Positions 12,928-24,255 of a DNA stretch of 64,000 bases are shown piece by piece. The notes below the pieces were generated by a model that had not been told where the DNA came from, did not search any database, and saw only the letters and a list, made by a program, of their open reading frames with translations. The stretch lies in the NCBI GenBank assembly GCA_004352715.1, contig SCFE01000069.1, positions 103,656 to 167,655 on the forward strand, given 5' to 3'. The position numbers and the translations under genes were made by a program. Positions within the stretch are counted from its first letter, which is position 1. Each line of letters begins with the position of its first letter. Source of the stretch: Hofstenia miamia (taxonomy: Eukaryota > Xenacoelomorpha > Acoela).

Positions 12928-13629
12928 TATATAATAAATACAACATTGATCCATATGAAAGCTGGTTTTAGAACGCATGGAAAATCAATACTACAATCTC
13001 GAAAAGTAATTAAATCTATATCATCATCAAACTATTTTTACAGAGTGGTTCATTTAGCAAACTTCATCATAATCAATACTAACATCGACGTATTTGCAAG
13101 ACCAAAATATTTCAAATTTGAAATATATGAATTTTTCACTAATTACGTTAAGTCTAACTTTGATGCTAACAACATATATTCCTGATTTTTATCCCGTGAC
13201 TGCAGTAAAAGTGGCGTTTCTAAATCATTTTTTATAAAGTAGCATGATATCATATTCATGCTTTTCAAAGTAGCATTTAACCTTGAGAAATTCAACTTTG
13301 GCAATTTCATTGAATTTCGTAAAATTTTAGTTATTTTTATATGTACCATTTAGTCATTTAGTATATTATTATTAAGAATTCGAATAATTATTACTTAAAT
13401 ATATATATATATATATACAGTATATATATATATAAAAAGACAAAATTCCACAAATACGATAGAAAATCCATGATTTTTTTTGCGAAAGGAAACCCCGTGC
13501 GAGGCATTTGAGTGCAAAACCTAATATCATACAATATTGATAATGAAGAGTATATTATTACGATTAGCAAATGCTTCGCACAGAGCTCCGATCCAAACAT
13601 TAGATGAAGCATGCAGTTGGAGTGCTTAC
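12928..13629. other. No gene recognised; (TA)n at 13399-13432
   Basis: This stretch lies between the mariner right end and the last TTLL exon found. A 68-codon minus-strand frame at 13143-13349 has no recognisable motif. If the TTLL gene continues, its remaining exon or exons and 3' UTR would be in this stretch or across the 1000-N gap. Confidence 0.5.
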
Positions 13630-16600
13630 CAGTCTTACGCGTGGTATATGCGAACGTAGAATTAGGACTATCCTTGCTAAACAACCTAATTTAATCTCAG
13701 ATATTACCATATTCTTAAAACATATTGGAATAAGCATTCATAAGTTAATGAAGAAGAAATAAATTTACGATTTCGAACTAAGAACTTCTATTCCAAAATT
13801 AGAGTGAATACTAAAATTTATTATTGGCTTCATAACGCAATTCGATAGCATGACTAAATCTCAATTAACATTCTGAGCTAAAAAAATAAAAAATACCTTG
13901 CCCCTCGTGCAAATGGTTCTCGTCTGTTAAGTGGGACATGAACGACGTTGAAATTTCCGTTTTGAATCATGGGTGCAGGATGCGCAACAACGTTCAAGTA
14001 AGGCTGGACATTTGCTGAAATAGTTTTACCGCTTAGGTAGCTCACACGTTTTTCTAAAAGAGATCATAACATCCCCAGACATAAGAAAAAATACCTTGGT
14101 CCTTAGAACGGTTGTGTGCACTAGAAGCCCTTGGTCGTTTATCGTCTTCTACATCTATGTCCAGTGCATCTGCCAACTGACTGCGAGAGTTATAACGCTG
14201 AAGAAGGATCGATCGTTGGTTCATTTGTGAGAGGTAAGCTTTCGTGGGTTTGTTTAAAGTGCTCATTGACACATAAGCAGGGACAGGAGGCTTGCTAATG
14301 CCGCTGAAATATCGTTCCTTTCCATTCTCCTAAATATTAAGCTACGATACTAAGAATAAATATCTATCGTTTTATATGAGAATATGCATTATTTTCAACA
14401 TTTTTGGGTAATTTAAATAAATTTGACTTTTCAAATGCATAAAATTATATTGTATTATAACTATGTGATCTATATACAAAATAGCTTAATTAATACCCAA
14501 TCAAAAACATGTAATTAACATTCTTTCTGATTTTCTAATGGAAAGAAAACAATATGTCGATATGGGCAAACTTCACTCAGGATTACTCGAGATTAACTAT
14601 GGTGTTCCTCAAGAGACCAATTTTAGACCTATCATGTTAAATTTATTATATGATGAGATGAAATTTCTTCTGAATCTGGTAACTTAGTTAAATATGCGGA
14701 TGATATCAATTGCATTATTCCCCGATTTCTATGAATAGCCTGAACAAGCTGAAGCAATTATTAAAGAACTTGTCATGCTCTGCATTCAATTTCGAAAAGA
14801 TGATAATCCTCGCAAAATTCATGGAATTCAACAAAAAAGCAATGTCGTAGTTCTTGGAATGATCTTGTCCAATGACCTCATATTTGATGAACACTTAAAA
14901 AAATTTCAAAAAAAAGTTTCTTTATTAATATACCTCCTATTTAAGATGAAGCACTTAAAATATAGCTTTGAAAACTTGAATTATTTATATAGAACAATTA
15001 TTTCCACCCATATAAACTATTGCATAAGAATGTGGGGATGTTGTTTCAAACAAAACTACACAAGATAGATCGCCTCTAATGACAATTTTAAAGTTAATGA
15101 TATAGTTTAGGGCGTTTTGCATATTACTACAGACTGCATGAAAAATTACAATAATAAATAGATAAATCTAATTAAATGATTTGATGATGTGAAGAAAATT
15201 CTGTCAAGTAGTTTAAGGGTCATTTTGGCCAGAGGATTATTTCACATACTTAAGATATAAGTCAATTGAATATTTATATCTCGATATTTGCTGAATTTTA
15301 CTCTTTCCCCAAAGTATTTCTTGAAGCATTTCATTAAAGCCTTTCAAATATGAGCTGGTACTACATCTTGTTGGCTAACGGTTGAAGAAAACTTTTTTAT
15401 TTTAAAGCAAATATATAACATGGTCTTCATCATTTGAAGATAACTACATGCATTGGCGAATCAATTACCAAAATCCTCATGTGATTGATAAAGCAACACG
15501 CTTCAAAGTATGTCATCAAAACGTTACACGATGTCCATAGCCGCAATCAATTAGCTGCTGGAATTCACTAGAATGATGATGTCTCAATTGCGCAATTTTA
15601 AATACCTTGCGGACTTGTACTTGCCGATTGCTATAGTAGGATTGACAACAATATTCACTTTCACAGGTCCTATGATAATTGGCATAACTCAACACTCAAC
15701 AACAGAAGGGATCAGACTTTTATATTAAAATTACCTTTTGACAACCAACAACATCGTCCACTCAAAACCTTAAAATAATGCTTAACAACAGCATTTACTT
15801 AAAGCAATTAATATGTATCCAACATAAATCATGAATTAATGTATATCACTGTCCGATAGCACATCTTTGTCGAATTTTTTTCAACGATATTGAAGAGACA
15901 TTTATAAGTATAAATTCAAATACCTAGCTGCTAAGCAGATAGAACATGTTAGTATTTACGCACCCTAATGTTGAATAGTGAAGCTCTTAACTTTAAACCT
16001 CCTATGTACATTATAAAAGACAAACCGTTTCCGTTTTTTCTAAATTTTCATACAACTTTGTCCAAGCCTATCATGAAATTTGAAACATGGACACATCTAT
16101 TAATGAATGTGCTCCAACGCAATGAGGAAAATTTGTACTAAAGTGTATTGCTGTGCTTGAAGTACTTGAAGAGATTAATTTAATTGAAAATTCAGATTTA
16201 TTAAAACTTTTAAATTCTGTTAATTCCTAATGTTCAGTTGATCAGGAGGTCGAACGCCCATACGAGCAACAACCGACCATAACGGTTTCTTTTTATGTAA
16301 ATAGACAGAATACCTCAATGTGACAGCGTCAGGGTGAGAATTAAGAGCGAAAACTAAAGAGAAGACAGTCCACTCTCGAGGAGTGTTTTCAGATTTTGGA
16401 TATCTTTAATAGTTTCTGAGCCATATACTGTCAAAAAGTTTTTTCAAAAAATCAAAAAATAGTTTAAAAATCCTATGCAATTTAAGGTAAAGCAATTATT
16501 TCTTTGCGATTAATACTAATCAAAAAATATATTTTGATAGATTTTGTCGTAAATATTTAGAGACAAAGGGATGACATTAGAGCAAAAATGCGTGAACATG

Positions 16601-17747
16601 AACAATTTAATAAAGTTATTGAATTGTTTGGGAGAACAGGTGCAAATTAAACCTGGGGAAAGCACAAAATTGAATTCGAAATAAAAATTGAAACTAAAAA
16701 CAAATGTACTTGTGAAAGAGGAATAGATTGTTTCATTATAGTAAAAACAAATCACAAATTAAATTTTATAAAAGCAGTATAATATACTATGATTATACAA
16801 CGTAAGGGAAAACCGCAAATTCCAAAAAAAAGATTACACATTCTATCCAAAAATATATTGAAATGAAATATAACTTAATGACAAATCGTATTAAGTATAT
16901 ATATATATAATTCACATCAAAGAAAAGTTTACTTATACATCATAACCTTACATACTATTCAATCACATCAAAACAAGTAATTGAATCATACGTTTAAGGT
17001 CTCGAATATAGTCATAGAGAAATTTCAATAACTTCTATTTAGAAAATACGTTAGATGAACTTGAATTATTTTCATAAAAAAATGCAAGAGATGAATCACA
17101 AATGATGACCAGGTATATAGCAATCGAATACCATACCGTAGGTTTCCCGTCGAGACTAGGTTGCAAAAGGCGGTAAACTTGTTCAACTACACCCATTGCC
17201 CGCAGAAGATTGTCTCTGATGAGTAGGGAATTTAGTCGTTCCATCTCTTCGCTGTCACTTATGGGCTGTGGTTGCATGGTGTTCACATCATCACGTACAG
17301 TTGCTCGAAATACGCCTTCGCTATTTTGCTAAATAATTAAAATGTAAGATTATTGTTTACGGGATGACCAATATAGTTATAGATTAGGTCATTCCATTTG
17401 AAATCCCGACCATGAACCAAAGGATTTTCGAAAGGCATAAATATAATAAACTAGGATGTTTTGTTTCGAACAATGTATGTAGTCCAGGAATTTCATCTAA
17501 ATGTGAGCCCAAGCACCGTGAACATCGTTGAGATGGCTTACATTTCATTACAGAGTAGAAACCAATATTGAGTCAATTTACCGGTTTAGTTTTAATGGGT
17601 ATGTTTCTCTTAGACTTGGGTCGATTGAATATTCTTTTAGTTGAACCGGGACTCTCTGGACGAGTAAGTGATCTATCACGCGGCTTGGTTCCTCGACTGA
17701 GTGCTAACAGTTTGTCTTGTTTTTGTTGTATTTCATCTCTTAGTTGC
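13630..17747 (-). CDS. C-terminal exons of the TTLL6/13-like polyglutamylase, on the reverse strand
   Basis: Minus-strand exons, in transcription order: 17747-17582, 17328-17137, 14329-14095, about 14053-13899 and possibly 13676-13630. The first starts with one base that completes the split Arg codon ending the plus-strand exon at 10160. It then reads QLRDEIQQKQDKLLALSRG, which follows the ECAR motif as in TTLL6/13 proteins. The later exons encode a basic, Ser-rich and probably disordered tail with EMERLNSLLIRDNLLRAM, GVVEQVYRLL and KAYLSQMNQRSILLQRYNSR. Phases are consistent through 14095; the junction of the last two exons should be rechecked. No stop codon is assigned with confidence. The opposite orientation to the catalytic exons is most simply an inverted contig. 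Confidence 0.85.
14540..15068 (+). pseudogene. LINE reverse transcriptase remnant (CR1/Jockey-like)
   Basis: Decayed reverse transcriptase in an intron of the TTLL tail. In shifting frames it shows the GVPQ motif (about 14608), then the catalytic box KYADD (14690-14705), then an open stretch 14775-15068 with LGMILSNDLIFDEHL and YLYRTIISTHINYCIRMWG, typical of the RT thumb region in CR1/Jockey-group elements. Stops and frameshifts are present. No endonuclease or 3' tail was identified. Confidence 0.75.
15069..17136. other. Intron sequence with no recognised gene
   Basis: AT-rich sequence within the TTLL gene (in reverse orientation). Reading frames here are short, and no domain, repeat end or RNA gene could be recognised. 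A minus-strand frame at 16516-16755 is hydrophobic and looks like chance. Confidence 0.5.
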
Positions 17748-18044
17748 CTAAATAAAGATTTCAATTAATTACTAAAATGAAGTTAAAGGTTTTACAGAGT
17801 TCAATCGTAGATGTATACAACCCCTATTACATCTTTAGAAACAATTACAGAGCTGAAGAGACTCGACTTTGGAAAGCAGTAATATTTATTTATAAGCGTT
17901 ATCCATACAGGAAGTGTTCTTGTATCCTCAATATGAACGATTCAATCAACAACACTTCTATACCTTCAATAGAAATAAAAAATGCGGCCCGAATTCGATG
18001 CAGAAATGGAACTTTGGAGTCATTACATATTGGTAAACGTGATC

Positions 18045-18082
<38 letters not shown>

Positions 18083-18607
18083 TATATATTTCATATACAT
18101 ATATATCTTGAAAATGGAAAAAAATTTTTCCGAAATCACTATTACGGATAAAATGTTTGAACTAGTAAGTTTTTTATTGATCATAAAAAAAATTGTTCTA
18201 TGTGTCAGATGTATTTCACAATAATTTTATATCGTAGGATTTAGCGCAACTACAATCTCCTTATATTTTGAAATGAAACCAAATCTTTTAACATGTAAGT
18301 TCGTGCAAAATTTTTTAGATGAACCCTTCTACTCGAAGCGCTTTGGAATTCAGAAAGGTTCATTTTTGATTTCTTCATTGCACTGTATATCAACGCATGC
18401 AACCGATAACTAGGAGTTAGTTATCTACTAGACACCACACAAATTAAACAGCTTCTGAACAACGAAACAAAATTAATTTATATAACAGATCTAATTTTGA
18501 AGAAATCAAAGCGACAATAAAAATATAAGAAATAATATGCAATAAATTGAGAAAAGTAAAATATTTCCTCAACCTACAAAATTATATTGCCAATATGTGA
18601 AAAACCT
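17748..18607. other. No gene; long (TA)n at about 18046-18079
   Basis: A 124-codon plus-strand frame at 17777-18151 contains an Ile-Tyr run made by the (TA)n tract and is not credible as a protein. Nothing else was identified. Confidence 0.6.
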
Positions 18608-19548
18608 ATTACATCCAAATGCAACACAAAGTATTGATAAGAAATGATTATCTAATTTAGAGTTGATAGAGAAGAGCAGTATTGATATTAGGCTCACACT
18701 ATTATTTTCAAATATTTACTAACAACTAACTTATCTGAAGTAGTACGTCAACCAAACTTAATACTATAAACAAATAGCAAAAATAATATTATGTAAGAAC
18801 ACCTACACCGAAAGTACGAAAATTTGTTAATTATGATCAAGCCACGCTAATTGTAATATGAATATCAATTTTTTGTCAAACAATAATTAAGTGATATGAT
18901 AGACGAATAAAGTGAGCTATCAGAAATCATGGATCTGAACACTAGTTGTTGATATCTAGCTTCGTTCCAGAAATAAGCGACCATGAACGTTGCGAATTCG
19001 ATAAATGATTTTTAGCGTTTTTAGAAAACCTACTTTGACTAGGATCCCCAAGGTTTGCACAATGATAGATTATCACATGAGGCACTTTAGATATGAATTT
19101 CATTGTTTGCAACTTACTGGGAGTACTCTAACCAATTGGCCGAATTTGTTAATTAGTGCTAATCAAGACAAAAGTTTCTCTCATTTTCATAATTCAGCTT
19201 CAAATCAAATAATTTTTTCCATCCTCTTTCTTGCGTGTATGAGGCATTAAACTGACATATTTGAGATCTTCAGAAATAAATTTTTGAGTAAAACAATAAA
19301 ACATTTTGTCGCATCTCAACGAAACGTGATTTTAGAGATGAAAAGTGTCTACTAATGGCTCGACTACATATATTATTATACACTTGGTTTAACCAATGAA
19401 GCAATTAGTACACTTAACAAATGCCACAACCATTCCTATTTACCTAATTAATGACTACCAGAGTTTGGAATGGGTTGGTTGGGGTGGGATATGCATTCTG
19501 AACTTAGGTACTGGCTGAAACGGGTCAAACTCAATTACAGCACTTTAT
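18608..19548 (+). repeat. 941-bp direct duplication, copy A
   Basis: This is nearly identical to 20489-21429, with a constant offset of 1881 bases and only a few mismatches (for example near 19283 and 19337). Both copies carry the same 81-codon frame (19005-19250 and 20886-21131), which resembles no protein I know and is probably non-coding. Copy B begins directly after a single N, so this is either an unmerged haplotype or contig overlap, or a young duplication. Confidence 0.93.
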
Positions 19549-20487
19549 AACCACAGTTTTCCAAGCTCTGAAATCTCAACATGTAACTTTGCCAGCGGTA
19601 AGAAAAAATTTGATGGGTTCTATCCCGCCGCGTTTGGGCCAGTGTCTTAAAAACGAAGGAAAATTTGTGGAGAAATGGACTGGGACTGAATAGGCAAGAC
19701 AAAGACGCAACAGACTATTTTCTTATATTATTTTGTTTGCTCAATGCTTAAAAAAATCTATTATTCCAGCGGCCACTTTTTTTGAACCAATATATATATA
19801 TATATATATATGATTGATCTCTAATATTTTAGGATTCTACACTGGAACAGGATGTCTTAAACCAGGCTTTGTGTCATGCTGTGACTGACACTGTAGAAAA
19901 ATAAGGAGGGAAATGCTGTATTTGTTTTAAAGATGAAGATGTTGTGTGTAATAACAATGTCAGCAATGTGATTGAGCACAAACATATATATGATATGCAA
20001 ATCAATCACTTCAGTTAAATATATTTTTATTATAAATACCAGTTTCAGAATGCAATAAAAACTTTGATTCTGAAATTTAAATTATTTATAAATGAATTGT
20101 TGAATTTTATTCAAAAATTTTCAAAAAATTCTGACTAAGTATAGATTATAATGCTAGAAAAGACTCATCATGTAAATTTGATATTTTAAATATTACAAGC
20201 ATCACAAAATTGTAAAAACAATAATGATATTTGCTGTGTGTCTACACAATGCTTTTATGCTATTGTACCGGTATCATACTGAATATAAATGTTCATGTAA
20301 AATATTATATCTTGTTAATAATAGCATCTATCAGTTGAGCAACATCAATTTTGAAATTATGCACTCTCAAATTAATGTTTGCAAAAGCTAATATAAAATG
20401 CTTTATGGAAAAAATTGAAAACACATAGAAGAATTCTAAAGACCAATTCATATAGACAATGTAAAAATCTTTAAAAAATTTAGTATG
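19549..20487. other. Unique segment between the duplicate copies
   Basis: Holds a (TA)n tract at about 19791-19811 and no recognisable gene. It ends at the single N (20488) and may be an alternative end of the neighbouring contig. Confidence 0.5.
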
Positions 20488-20488
20488 N

Positions 20489-21429
20489 ATTACATCCAAA
20501 TGCAACACAAAGTATTGATAAGAAATGATTATCTAATTTAGAGTTGATAGAGAAGAGCAGTATTGATATTAGGCTCACACTATTATTTTCAAATATTTAC
20601 TAACAACTAACTTATCTGAAGTAGTACGTCAACCAAACTTAATACTATAAACAAATAGCAAAAATAATATTATGTAAGAACACCTACACCGAAAGTACGA
20701 AAATTTGTTAATTATGATCAAGCCACGCTAATTGTAATATGAATATCAATTTTTTGTCAAACAATAATTAAGTGATATGATAGACGAATAAAGTGAGCTA
20801 TCAGAAATCATGGATCTGAACACTAGTTGTTGATATCTAGCTTCGTTCCAGAAATAAGCGACCATGAACGTTGCGAATTCGATAAATGATTTTTAGCGTT
20901 TTTAGAAAACCTACTTTGACTAGGATCCCCAAGGTTTGCACAATGATAGATTATCACATGAGGCACTTTAGATATGAATTTCATTGTTTGCAACTTACTG
21001 GGAGTACTCTAACCAATTGGCCGAATTTGTTAATTAGTGCTAATCAAGACAAAAGTTTCTCTCATTTTCATAATTCAGCTTCAAATCAAATAATTTTTTC
21101 CATCCTCTTTCTTGCGTGTATGAGGCATTAAACTGACATATTTGAGATCTTCAGAAATAAATATTTGAGTAAAACAATAAAACATTTTGTCGCATCTCAA
21201 CGAAACGTGATTTTAGTGATGAAAAGTGTCTACTAATGGCTCGACTACATATATTATTATACACTTGGTTTAACCAATGAAGCAATTAGTACACTTAACA
21301 AATGCCACAACCATTCCTATTTACCTAATTAATGACTACCAGAGTTTGGAATGGGTTGGTTGGGGTGGGATATGCATTCTGAACTTAGGTACTGGCTGAA
21401 ACGGGTCAAACTCAATTACAGCACTTTAT
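20489..21429 (+). repeat. 941-bp direct duplication, copy B
   Basis: Second copy of 18608-19548, starting immediately after the single N at 20488. Downstream it diverges into a (TA)n-containing sequence (about 21478-21504), whereas copy A continues into a different sequence. See copy A for interpretation. Confidence 0.93.
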
Positions 21430-21473
21430 CCGAAAATGTTATCCAATTAAGTTATTTGCAAATTTGTATAGTG

Positions 21474-21509
<36 letters not shown>

Positions 21510-21741
21510 GCATATTTCAAAACTTTCAATTTCAAGTTATATCACTTTTTTACAAAAAATATATTTCATAAAAAACCAATGCCAAAAAATGAAAAATATC
21601 AACGTCTTGTTAGAATAAACAAACGAAAACAAAACACGCAAAAATTATTGGCATATATTAAAAAAAATATTCGATGAAGTGTTGCAGACAAATATTATAC
21701 TATGCCTTCCACAAACTTCTATACCGTGTCATATATTTCTA

Positions 21742-21927
21742 TAATACTAATTGGATGCGAACATATTTGCCCAGATTAGGCCACTTCAATAATGACATAA
21801 CCTTTAGCGAATCAGCGGTTATTCATTTATTTACGTTGCAGTTGCTTTAAACACTATTCGCTAAAGAATGATGTAATTATTGAAATGACCTAATCTCCCC
21901 AAAAAAGTTCGCATCCAGTTAGTGTTA
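21742..21927. mobile_element. Hairpin MITE with TA target site
   Basis: Two arms of about 72 bp form a nearly perfect inverted repeat around a short loop. The left arm begins ATACTAATTGGATGCGAAC; the right arm ends with GTTCGCATCCAGTTAGTGT. Both include the block containing AGATTAGG and TTCAATAAT, and TTTAGCGAAT. Each end is flanked by TA, as in Tc1/mariner-type MITEs. It has no coding capacity. Confidence 0.85.
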
Positions 21928-23070
21928 CAGAAATCCTTAACCGTATATACCTATGAAACATGCAGTCCAAAGCCTCATGCCAAACTTTAATTATAATGTG
22001 GGTATTATATGAATTCCATTTTGATGGAAATCATAAGCTTTCTTAGACTAGACTTTCGTGCCCCTAGACTCACGAAAAATATACTAAAATCAAACTAACT
22101 GTAAAATTCTGTCTTCTTGTAAGCCTTAAGATAAATGAAGAAGTGTAAACTAAAGCATTTTCTCAAAACAACTGCTTACAAAATCCCTTAAAATTTGCTG
22201 TATTGTATCAATATTTAATCCTTAAGTTTAGTTAATAAATTAATATCTCTTGTATGAAGTTACCCGATAAAACTAGATTAAAAAAAATATTGAAAAGTAC
22301 CATGTTAAAAAAGTATATGGGGTATATTGGGGATATTGCGAGCAGGCAGCGATGTTATTGCAATATCTCTATGATATGCAACTAATGTCGTTACTTGAAG
22401 ATATAGTCCAAGATTTTTGCAATAACGTTCATTATCATCATAGCCAACAACAAAATTTGAGCAAATAATTTTCAGTTCAAAGCATGCTAGGCGATTCCTA
22501 ATCAGTAAAACTTAGAAATTTTCATTTTAGGCTTTTGATTTCTGAAGATATTAACATTTAAAAATGGTTTGATTGATTCATACTCTAGTAGACTCATTTC
22601 ATACAACTAGAAGGTGTTGATGCATTATGGCTACCTTACCTTCAGGGTTCCTATTATCATGGAGTTCTGCTATTATACAGAACTCCATGCTATTATACGA
22701 AATTCTCTTACATTTTATTTTATCGCAATCAATTGATAAAAGTTGTTTATAGTATTGATGTCAATGAAATATAAGGAAAGAAGAAAATAAAATTTTGTTT
22801 AAAAATTAGGGAATATTATGTCAGAAAACTAATAAATAACAATTTATTAACTTTTAGAATACATCTTCATAATGGATGGTAAATATTTACAATTGGATTA
22901 ACATGAAGATGTAGAATTACATGAAATAGAGTAATTGGTATTGGTTACACAATATTTTATCATAAAATTCTATTTTCAAAAGAAGTTTATAGGCAGTGGA
23001 TTATCTGCTCTAACTTTGCCATGCAGCACATCATATTAAGAAGTATAGGTTAAAAACAGTCACATGCACT
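21928..23070. other. No gene recognised
   Basis: AT-rich flank, including the sequence 3' of the phospholipase gene. Short duplicated phrases (GAACTCCATGCTATTAT near 22680) are the only structure noted. Confidence 0.5.
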
Positions 23071-24255
23071 TTATAAAACATTCGCTACTTTTTTAACATA
23101 TTCAATTACTTCACGATTGCTTATTAAATCAACGTGTTCGACTTTATTAATAGCATGAAACTCTAGCTTTTCCTTCTGCTTATTTATCCAATATTTGCTT
23201 CCAGTTGACGAGAAAACGTTGACAGTGCCATCACCAGATACGGAGTCAATATTAGGCTGATCGTTTGGAAAATCTTTACCATATCTTAATCGATAAGGAG
23301 TGGAAAGGTTTTCTCCATAAAGCGTATGCCACTCCACACCAGGTGGTTCCAATGTTAACAAGGAAAATGTATCCAAATACATTTTATATCCTTGCTTGAA
23401 GTTTAAATCAGCATATAACTCTTTATAGTCATTGTACGTATAATTTTTCGAAGGTGTGAAAACCAAAGTATCTTTATTATCCCAGAATTTTGTATTTGGG
23501 AAAAGCCAGGCTGTAGATGGATAGGTTCTCAACGCATATTTGAGTTTTTCTGCAGGTATAAATCTCGAATCAAGATCATAGCCAGATATTGTAGCTTGAA
23601 TGGCCTTTATGGCGCCATAATAAGGAGTTGCAACGGCAACTACACACTTAATGTACTTGTCCTTCCAAAGTTTCGTCTGCTGTTGAAGCATCTGCAAAAC
23701 TACAAATCCACCCATACTATGAGAGACAATTATTACTGAATTGTTAGTTTTTTCATACAAAGATTCTATTAACTGTATCATGGAATTGATGGAATCTGTT
23801 AGTTCGTTACCAGCCTTCCTCCAATCAAATGGCAAACCTTGAATATTTACGCCAGGTTGATATCCAACATCTGCCAAATCCTCAATCATGTCTCTATAAT
23901 ACACAATAAATCCAAATTCATCCAACGTTGAAATGCCTTTAAGAGTACCTGGTTGGCCCCATTTTATCTCTACACCATCCGGATTGCTTGTGGTATGAGA
24001 AGTTGCATTATATTCTAACTTTAATATTGCAACCATGCAATCAACCTCCAACGGTAAAATCACCAATGGGATATTCACCCACGCAATAAACCAGTCTAGA
24101 TCTTTGAAGCAAAATATGTGTGGAGTCTTTGACAAATTAAGCTTAGCATCCAAACGCGTTCCACCATCCCCGGGAATGAGTAAGATAGGATTGAGCAAAT
24201 TTGAAACAAAAATGAAACTGAAAAAAATCCCAAGATGAAGGAAATAATCTGTCAT
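23071..24255 (-). CDS. Lysosomal phospholipase A2 / LCAT-like acyltransferase (PLA2G15 family), intronless
   Basis: Intact 394-residue frame from ATG 24255. Family members are alpha/beta hydrolases that cleave or transfer fatty acyl chains of phospholipids, in the lysosome (PLA2G15) or extracellularly (LCAT). A hydrophobic N-terminus (residues about 5-22) looks like a signal peptide. ILLIPGDGGTRLDAKL follows, with Cys49 and Cys73 spaced like the first PLA2G15 disulfide, then FDWRKAGNE. The nucleophile is Ser180 in SHSMGG, Asp342 is in SGDGTVN and His374 in EHVD, so the whole triad is present. WKDKYIK and PPGVEWHTLYG also match PLA2G15. The length is close to the usual 400-410. No intron is seen, unlike vertebrate homologues, which suggests a retrocopy or lineage-specific intron loss. 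If the contig is inverted it lies on the TTLL strand, possibly within a TTLL intron. Confidence 0.93.
   Translation of the reverse strand: MTDYFLHLGIFFSFIFVSNLLNPILLIPGDGGTRLDAKLNLSKTPHIFCFKDLDWFIAWVNIPLVILPLEVDCMVAILKLEYNATSHTTSNPDGVEIKWGQPGTLKGISTLDEFGFIVYYRDMIEDLADVGYQPGVNIQGLPFDWRKAGNELTDSINSMIQLIESLYEKTNNSVIIVSHSMGGFVVLQMLQQQTKLWKDKYIKCVVAVATPYYGAIKAIQATISGYDLDSRFIPAEKLKYALRTYPSTAWLFPNTKFWDNKDTLVFTPSKNYTYNDYKELYADLNFKQGYKMYLDTFSLLTLEPPGVEWHTLYGENLSTPYRLRYGKDFPNDQPNIDSVSGDGTVNVFSSTGSKYWINKQKEKLEFHAINKVEHVDLISNREVIEYVKKVANVL

Noticed and set aside
17777-18151. 124-codon plus-strand frame
   Set aside because: A large part is an Ile-Tyr run from (TA)n, and no motif or splice context supports it.
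19005-21131. Identical 81-codon frames in both duplicate copies
   Set aside because: Identity follows from the duplication itself; no codon-level constraint or domain is visible.
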